A stretch of 64,000 bases of DNA. Source: Sphingobium sp. TCM1. GTDB lineage: Bacteria > Pseudomonadota > Alphaproteobacteria > Sphingomonadales > Sphingomonadaceae. The stretch spans positions 100,821 through 164,820 of the forward strand of contig NZ_LXVX01000041.1 of the NCBI RefSeq assembly GCF_001650725.1, given 5' to 3'. Numbering within the stretch: the first letter of the stretch is position 1; each line of letters begins with the position of its first letter. A model generated the notes under the pieces. That model was not told the DNA's origin. It searched no databases and saw only the letters and a list, made by a program, of their open reading frames with translations. Positions 59,018 through 64,000 of this stretch are shown piece after piece. The translations under genes and the position numbers were made by a program.

Positions 59018-59935
59018 CGATCCGTGGCGCGCGCCCGCCGGCAGGGCGAGGCGCGCGCTCACATCTTCCCATGTCGCCATGTCGCGGGTCATCGCCGCGC
59101 CCCAGCGGCCTTCCTTGTAGACGTCATAATAGCAGATCAGCGCGTCGCCGACCTGCGCCGTCATCGGCCCTTCGACCCATGGGGGAGAGAAAGGTTTGGA
59201 TAGCGGGCCGAAGGGGCCGGTGGGGCTGTCGGCCTTGGCGACCTGAAGCCATTTGCGGGGCGGTTCGACCGTCTCGTCCTTGACGATCAGGTAGAGTTGC
59301 TGGTCGGGGCCGCGGGCGAAGGTGCCGTCGATCACGCTGAAGCCGGGGTCGTAGAGCGGTTCGGGCGGTGAGAAGGTCTCGAAATCGGCCGTGTTGGATC
59401 GCCAGAGGCGGTGATTATAGGCGGATTCCGATGTGCCCGCCGTTTCGGTGAAGCGACCGGTGACGGTGCTGGACCAGAAAATCTGATAGTGGCCGGTGCG
59501 CGGATCGTGGATCGCTTCGGGCGCCCAGCAATTGCGGGTGCCGGGCACGGCCTGCATCACCGGGATCGCCTGTTGCGCGGACCAGTGGATCAGGTCGGCG
59601 CTGGTGGCATGGCCGATGGACACGCCTTCCCAGGCGGTGGTCCAGAGCAGGTGATAAAGTTTGCCGTCATGGAAGAGGAATGGATCGCGGAGCAGCTTCT
59701 TCTCGCCGACTTGCGGGATGAGCAGGCTGCGTCCGCCCGCCAGCGTGCGGAAGGCGAAGCCGTCGTCGCTGACGGCGAATTTCAGGCCATCGGCCTCGCC
59801 CTTCTTGCCGGTGGTGAAATAGGCGAAGAGAAGCGGATCGTAAGGGCGCGTCGAGCGGCCGGTGGCGCAGGCCGCGAGGTTCAGCCCGCCCAGGCCCAAA
59901 AAACCAAGACCAAGCGCGAAGTCGCGGCGCCTCAC
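58976..59935 (-). CDS. GH43-like glycoside hydrolase lipoprotein
   Basis: A 319-residue protein starting with GTG 59935, inside the GTGA overlap with the GH53 stop. The N-terminus RRRDFALGLGFLGLGGLNLAAC combines a twin-arginine motif and a lipobox (Cys23). The five-bladed propeller pattern of GH43 is seen: KKLLRDPFLFHDG (Asp base), NCWAPEAIHD, VIDGTFARG and PWVEGPMTAQVG (Glu acid). It probably trims arabinose or galactose side chains. The longer frame upstream is inside GH53 and is rejected. Confidence 0.82.
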   Translation of the reverse strand: MRRRDFALGLGFLGLGGLNLAACATGRSTRPYDPLLFAYFTTGKKGEADGLKFAVSDDGFAFRTLAGGRSLLIPQVGEKKLLRDPFLFHDGKLYHLLWTTAWEGVSIGHATSADLIHWSAQQAIPVMQAVPGTRNCWAPEAIHDPRTGHYQIFWSSTVTGRFTETAGTSESAYNHRLWRSNTADFETFSPPEPLYDPGFSVIDGTFARGPDQQLYLIVKDETVEPPRKWLQVAKADSPTGPFGPLSKPFSPPWVEGPMTAQVGDALICYYDVYKEGRWGAAMTRDMATWEDVSARLALPAGARHGSLLRVPRALIDRIA

Positions 59936-61140
59936 TGATAGTCCTTTGCCATCTGGCCGTAGAGGTCGAGCAGTGGGTTTGCGACATAGTCGCCGCCATG
60001 GCCCATGGGACCGGTCGGCTCGGGCTTGGGCGCGGGCTGTGCGGTGGCGAGGCCGCCGGGGGCTTCGGCGCTGTTGAGACCTTGCGAAATCAGGTCGGGT
60101 TTGGCCCCTTCGCCCGCATTTTTCCCGTTGAGATCGAAGATAGCCTCCTGATGGCGGATCGGTTCCCAGATGAAGGTGCCCCAGCCATGCTTGCCGGGCA
60201 GCGCGTGGACGAGGTCGTTGATATAGCGTTTGCGGCTGGAATATTCGGCGACCAGAAGACCCTTGTCGGGATAGCGCTTCACGAATTCGGTGAAGGTGGT
60301 GGCCCAGTCGCCCTGCGCGCGCTGCTGGTAGCAGGAGAAGCCGATCACGTCGAAATCGACCTTGCGGGCAACCAACGCGTCGGTCCATTCGCGCACGATC
60401 GGCCAGTGGCGGCCGAGATGATTGTGCAACTGGATGGCGATGGCGGGTTCGGCGCGGCGCGCGCCCGCTATCCCGGCGCGCAGAAGGCTGGCGAAATTGT
60501 CGAAGCCGCCGACTTCGCCCACCTTCGCATGGTTGGCGTCGGTGACGGGATTGCCGGTCGGGGTGGACAGCTTCACCCGGCCATGGGGCCAGAGGATGCC
60601 GAAGGTGGTTTCGTTGCCGATCACCGCCATGTCGACCGGCGCGCCGCCCGCGCGCATCGCGACCAGCGTGTCATGGGTGTGGGCCTCGACCGCCGTGGCG
60701 AGTTGGGGCAGGTCGTAACCGGCCCAGGCGGCGGGCACGCCCTGATGCTCCGGGTCTGCCCATGTGTCGCTATAATGGAAGCTGAGGACGAGATAGAGGC
60801 CCGCCTCGCGGATACGGCGGCCCAGTTTGATCGTCTGGTCGAGGCCCGCCCAAGCCTTGTCCGGTTCGCGTTTGGAATAGCCCTTGGCCGGATCGACGAA
60901 GATGCGCAGGCGGATGGCGTTGAAACCGGCGTCGCGCAGGATCGCGATCGGGTCTTTCCGTTCGCCCTTCACATAATAGCGGGCGCCGGCGGCCTCATCC
61001 TCCGGTACCCAGCTGATGTCCGCGCCGATGAGGAAGGGGCCGGGGCGCGCGCCCCCCGTCTTCGACGCGGCGAGGGCGGGATGGGCGAGCAGCGGCAGGG
61101 CCGCAAGGCCGAAGGTGGCGCGGCGGGTGAGGCGGGTCAT
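59932..61140 (-). CDS. Arabinogalactan endo-1,4-beta-galactanase (GH53)
   Basis: A 402-residue exported enzyme with a possible twin-arginine signal (LTRRATFGLAALPLL...AASK). GH53 motifs: LIGADISWVPEDE, FNAIRLRIFVDP, LSFHYSDTWADPEHQ, acid/base Glu177 in VIGNETTFGILWP and nucleophile Glu299 in LLVAEYSSRKR. It cuts beta-1,4-galactan side chains of pectin. The last 50 residues form an unusual Pro/Ala-rich tail. The start overlaps the GH35 stop (ATGA), so the three hydrolases are coupled. Confidence 0.93.
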   Translation of the reverse strand: MTRLTRRATFGLAALPLLAHPALAASKTGGARPGPFLIGADISWVPEDEAAGARYYVKGERKDPIAILRDAGFNAIRLRIFVDPAKGYSKREPDKAWAGLDQTIKLGRRIREAGLYLVLSFHYSDTWADPEHQGVPAAWAGYDLPQLATAVEAHTHDTLVAMRAGGAPVDMAVIGNETTFGILWPHGRVKLSTPTGNPVTDANHAKVGEVGGFDNFASLLRAGIAGARRAEPAIAIQLHNHLGRHWPIVREWTDALVARKVDFDVIGFSCYQQRAQGDWATTFTEFVKRYPDKGLLVAEYSSRKRYINDLVHALPGKHGWGTFIWEPIRHQEAIFDLNGKNAGEGAKPDLISQGLNSAEAPGGLATAQPAPKPEPTGPMGHGGDYVANPLLDLYGQMAKDYQ

Positions 61141-63524
61141 GGGCGATGCTCCAGTTCGGGGACGAGGCGGAGGGTGAGGAGGCTGGCGACCTGATCGCCC
61201 TTGGGCAATTTTGCGCGCGCCTTGTCGTCCAGATAGATGGGCGCATCGGCGCGCAGCGGCAGGATGGTGAGCGTCCAGGGCTTGCCGAGGCGATTGGCGA
61301 AGCGCTTGAGGCCGATGCGCCAGACGCGCCCGTCCCAATAGGCGTCGTCCAGCATGTCCGCGCCGTCGAACAGCCGGCCGATGTCGCCGCGCCAGTCGAT
61401 TTCGAGGAAGGCGTCGCCCTGTTGTACCGCGTCGGCGGGCAGGGTGAAGGTGAAGGCGGCAGCGGCCTTATGCGCTTCGGGCAGCGGCTGCATCGCCGCC
61501 TTGGCGGGACCGCCGATGATGATAGGTGGCGCTTCGCCCGCTTCGCGGGTCTGGGTGAAAGCGATGGTGGTGGAGGCCGGGCCTTTGACGGTGGCGCTGG
61601 CGGCCGGGCCGGGGAGGATGCGCCAGTCGAACCGCGCCTTGCCGCGCTGTCGCAGAACCAGTCCTTCGGGCGTGAACATCGTGTCGGCCGAGGTGAGGAC
61701 GAGGCGGCGCTGGCCCCTGATGTCGCCGACCCAGAGATTTTGCGCCGATGCCGGGTCCAGCAGGAGGAGGCGTATGCGGTGGCCTTCCGGGCTGGTGATG
61801 GTCAGCAGGCGATCGGGCGAGGGTGGCACCTGCGCGATGACGCGGCCTTCCTCCGTGCGGATGGGGGCGGAGAGGCGCGTGCCGGTGGGGAAGGCGAGTT
61901 CGACCGCGCCGGGCAATGTGGCGGCGAGGATGTGGATCGGGCCGTCTTTATCTTCGATGCGGGTGACGGGCTGGGCGGTGGCCCAGCTCAACGTCACGCC
62001 GTCCATATCCATGTTGATCGGCCAGAAGAAGCTGGCGCCGGGCGCTATGGTGACGGGGCGCGAGGGCAGGGTGACGTCGCCGCCGGGCAATTGCACGGTG
62101 AAGCGCGTGCCGGGAAAAGCGGGCGTGGCATATTGGCGGACATGGTTGTTGACGAAGAGGAAGCCACTGTCGCCCTTGCTGCGGACGGCCCAGCGCAGGG
62201 TCTTGAGGTCATTCTTGTCGGCGGGGAGCGCTGTGGGCGCATGGACGGCCATGGGCGCAAGCCGTTCGCCATAGTGGCCCAGGAAATAATGGAGCGGGCG
62301 CAGCGCGGCGTTGACCGGGTTCACCTCGCCATATTGGCCGAGCGGCGCCTGGAAATCATAGCCGATGATCGGGCAGTCATTATAGCCGCCCGAGCGCTGG
62401 GTTTCTTCCAATGTACGGCCCTGCGCCAGCGGGTTCGCGCCGCCATGGAACATATAATAGCCGAGTAGATTGACGCCCGACCCGACCTGCGTGGTGACGG
62501 CGGCGGCGACGTCGGCGGGTTCGAGCAGCGGGCGGCGGCGATACATGACCGGCACGCCGCCGCCATATTCGGCGCCAAGGAAGGGGGTGTCCGCCATGTC
62601 GCTGTCGGCGTCGCCCCGGCGATTGTTGCGCGTCTGCGCGCCAAGGTCGCCGCTGACCCGGCTGTCGAAACGGAACAGATAATTTTCCTTGGGCGGCAGC
62701 GCGGTCGTCTTGGCCGACCAGGGTTCGTCGGGATAGCCGCCATGGACGGGCACGACCTCCCCCCTGGGATAGAGCGTCTGGTCCCAGCCGGTGACGGTGT
62801 AGAGCGGCACGTCATAGCCGATCTTCTGCGCCAGGGCTTTCAGCGCCGCGATATGGGCGCGGCCTTGCCCTCCGCCGTCGAGATTATATTCATTCTCGAC
62901 CTGCATCCCGACGATCGGGCCGCCATCCTTCCAGAACAGTCCCTTCACCTGATCGTGCAGGCTGCGCCAGAAGCGATCGACCTGCGCCATATAGGCCGGG
63001 TCGTTGCTGCGCGGGCGGGTGCCGGCGACGATCCAGTCGGGGATGCCGCCGAAGCGCGCTTCGGCATGGCCCCATGGTCCGGGGCGCAGGAAGAAGAGCA
63101 GGCCGTGCTTCTGGCAGAGGGTGACGAAGCGGCGGATGTCGCGGTCGCCGGTCCAGTCGATGCGGTCGGGCGCCAGTTCGACATGGTTCCAGAGGATATA
63201 GGAGGCGACGATGGTGACGCCCGCCGCCTTCATCTTGAGCAGTTCTTCTTCCCAATATTGGTTGGGGAAGCGGGTGAAGTGGAATTCGCCCATGACCGGG
63301 AGCCAGGGCCGGTCGTCGCGGGTCAGATAGAGGTTGGTGATGCCGAGCGCGCCATGCGGGCCGGTGCCGCTGCCCATGTGGAGATGGCCGGATTTGAGCG
63401 GGAGGCCGGGCTTTCGGGCATCGAGGCTGAGCGGGGCGATCGGGGCGGCGCGGCCGGGAAGCGCCAGCCCCAGCGTCGCGAGGCCGGTGGCGGTGAGCGC
63501 AGTTCGCCTGTCGAGATCGGGCAT
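61137..63524 (-). CDS. Beta-galactosidase (GH35), exported
   Basis: A 795-residue protein with signal DRRTALTATGLATLGLALPGRA (RR-like). GH35 motifs: PVMGEFHFTRFPNQYWEEEL, FLRPGPWGHAEARFGGIPDW, acid/base Glu212 in GMQVENEYN, and the likely nucleophile Glu319 in FLGAEYGGG. C-terminal beta domains follow. It removes terminal galactose from oligosaccharides, presumably those made by the GH53 enzyme. It is first in the operon. Confidence 0.93.
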   Translation of the reverse strand: MPDLDRRTALTATGLATLGLALPGRAAPIAPLSLDARKPGLPLKSGHLHMGSGTGPHGALGITNLYLTRDDRPWLPVMGEFHFTRFPNQYWEEELLKMKAAGVTIVASYILWNHVELAPDRIDWTGDRDIRRFVTLCQKHGLLFFLRPGPWGHAEARFGGIPDWIVAGTRPRSNDPAYMAQVDRFWRSLHDQVKGLFWKDGGPIVGMQVENEYNLDGGGQGRAHIAALKALAQKIGYDVPLYTVTGWDQTLYPRGEVVPVHGGYPDEPWSAKTTALPPKENYLFRFDSRVSGDLGAQTRNNRRGDADSDMADTPFLGAEYGGGVPVMYRRRPLLEPADVAAAVTTQVGSGVNLLGYYMFHGGANPLAQGRTLEETQRSGGYNDCPIIGYDFQAPLGQYGEVNPVNAALRPLHYFLGHYGERLAPMAVHAPTALPADKNDLKTLRWAVRSKGDSGFLFVNNHVRQYATPAFPGTRFTVQLPGGDVTLPSRPVTIAPGASFFWPINMDMDGVTLSWATAQPVTRIEDKDGPIHILAATLPGAVELAFPTGTRLSAPIRTEEGRVIAQVPPSPDRLLTITSPEGHRIRLLLLDPASAQNLWVGDIRGQRRLVLTSADTMFTPEGLVLRQRGKARFDWRILPGPAASATVKGPASTTIAFTQTREAGEAPPIIIGGPAKAAMQPLPEAHKAAAAFTFTLPADAVQQGDAFLEIDWRGDIGRLFDGADMLDDAYWDGRVWRIGLKRFANRLGKPWTLTILPLRADAPIYLDDKARAKLPKGDQVASLLTLRLVPELEHRP

Positions 63525-63589
63525 CGGTCCTCCTCTACCTGTGGATGCGGGAGGGTTTGTCCCTCCTCGGGATGATCTTTCGTCCGGGC

Positions 63590-63652
63590 TGAGCCTGTCT
63601 CTCTTCTCCCGAAGAGAAGCAGCGGGCTTCGGCAGGCTCAGTTCGAACGGGA
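63590..63652. repeat. Interspersed hairpin repeat, second copy
   Basis: CGTCCGGGCTGAGCCTGTC pairs with GGCAGGCTCAG plus TTCGAACGG with some G-T pairs, enclosing a smaller CTTCTC-CCGAAGAGAAG hairpin. It is related to the repeat at 20291-20345 (shared CTTCG-CAGGCTCAG / CAAGCTCAG and CGAACGG). It fills the gap between the galactan operon and the kduD-like gene. Confidence 0.65.
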
Positions 63653-63669
63653 TATGGATCGCGCGTCGG

Positions 63670-63981
63670 TCAGCGCGCGAGCCATCCGCCGTCGACGGCG
63701 AGGATATGGCCGTGGATATAGTTGGCGGCGGCGGAGGCGAGGAACACGGCCGCCCCGCCGATGTCGCCGGGATCGCCCCAGCGGCCGGCGGGGATGCGTT
63801 CCTGGATCTGGCGGTTGCGGGTCTCGTCGGCCTGCAAGGCGGCGGTGTTGTTGGTGGCGATATAGCCCGGCGCGATGGCGTTGACGTTGACGCCCTTTGC
63901 CGCCCACTCGTTCGCCAGCAGCCTGGTCAGGCCCGCGATGCCGCTCTTGGACGCGGTGTAGCTCGGCACGCGGATGCCGCC
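63670..63981 (-). CDS. kduD: KduD-like short-chain dehydrogenase, N-terminus missing
   Basis: The C-terminal 103 residues of an SDR: SYTASKSGIAGLTRLL with the catalytic Tyr-x3-Lys, VNAIAPGYIATNNTAAL, ERIPAGRWGDPGDIGG and the end HGHILAVDGGWLAR. This matches 2-dehydro-3-deoxy-D-gluconate 5-dehydrogenase (KduD), which works in pectin breakdown and fits the galactan operon beside it. The N-terminus is absent because the contig ends; an apparent Met-Tyr-Lys-Arg-Gln start before Gly is adapter sequence and must be ignored. Confidence 0.85.
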   Translation of the reverse strand, partial: GGIRVPSYTASKSGIAGLTRLLANEWAAKGVNVNAIAPGYIATNNTAALQADETRNRQIQERIPAGRWGDPGDIGGAAVFLASAAANYIHGHILAVDGGWLAR

Positions 63982-64000
63982 CTGTCTCTTATACACATCT
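63982..64000. other. Nextera transposon end (sequencing adapter)
   Basis: CTGTCTCTTATACACATCT is identical to the 19-base Tn5 mosaic end used in Nextera libraries. It is not genomic; its reverse complement translates to Met-Tyr-Lys-Arg-Gln. It marks a contig edge with untrimmed adapter. Confidence 0.95.

Overview
The window is a GC-rich, gene-dense stretch of chromosome from an alphaproteobacterium, most likely a sphingomonad (Sphingobium/Sphingomonas type). This rests on two large Cys-rich TonB-dependent receptors, alphaproteobacterial signature families (DUF1491, MmcB, DUF2093, DUF721, YcgN), the long glutamate-cysteine ligase type, and the mutY - DUF721 - thioredoxin-fold - smc gene order. 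No rRNA, tRNA, insertion sequence, prophage or CRISPR array was seen. The last 19 bases are a Nextera transposon end, so the window ends at a contig edge with untrimmed adapter.

Layout. 1-6.4 kb: a truncated hotdog thioesterase, DUF1491, a SleB-like wall hydrolase, mmcB behind a perfect SOS box, an ankyrin protein, a Sco1-YcgN-metalloprotease string, trhO and pdeM. 6.6-9.4 kb: TonB receptor 1. 9.4-16.6 kb: a YggS-type PLP protein, a ThiE-like protein, GNAT, an acyl-CoA ligase, ruvAB, an atypical ClpP-like protein and DUF1345. 16.7-23.8 kb: an ICMT-like membrane methyltransferase, gshA, rsmE, ubiA, a phospholipase D and an aminotransferase. 23.9-33.7 kb: smc with two thioredoxin-fold proteins and a DciA-like protein, then mutY, nudC, pmbA and an inositol-phosphatase-like gene. 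33.8-39.9 kb: an acyltransferase, purD, xseA, DUF2093 and an M23 peptidase. 40.2-46.1 kb: TonB receptor 2 with a sulfotransferase-like protein and a TPR-aspartyl beta-hydroxylase. 46.2-53.9 kb: clpB, an M28 and an M16 peptidase. 53.9-59.0 kb: a five-gene MarR/FUSC/DUF1656/HlyD/outer-membrane-factor efflux operon. 59-64 kb: a translationally coupled galactan operon (GH35, GH53, GH43-like) and a truncated kduD-like dehydrogenase.

Most genes are housekeeping. The parts that read as systems are: (i) the 40-46 kb cluster, whose human-AspH-like hydroxylase and sulfotransferase-like protein sit beside a receptor with twelve apparently paired cysteines, and which is the best candidate for undescribed biology; (ii) the MarR efflux operon, where a palindromic operator covers the -10 region and the expected transcription start coincides with an ATG (probable leaderless mRNA); (iii) the galactan operon; and (iv) the SOS-controlled mmcB gene.

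Functions are assigned by reading motifs in the translations; no database search was run. Start codons were moved where a signal peptide, ribosome-binding site or overlap with a neighbour made a shorter start more likely.
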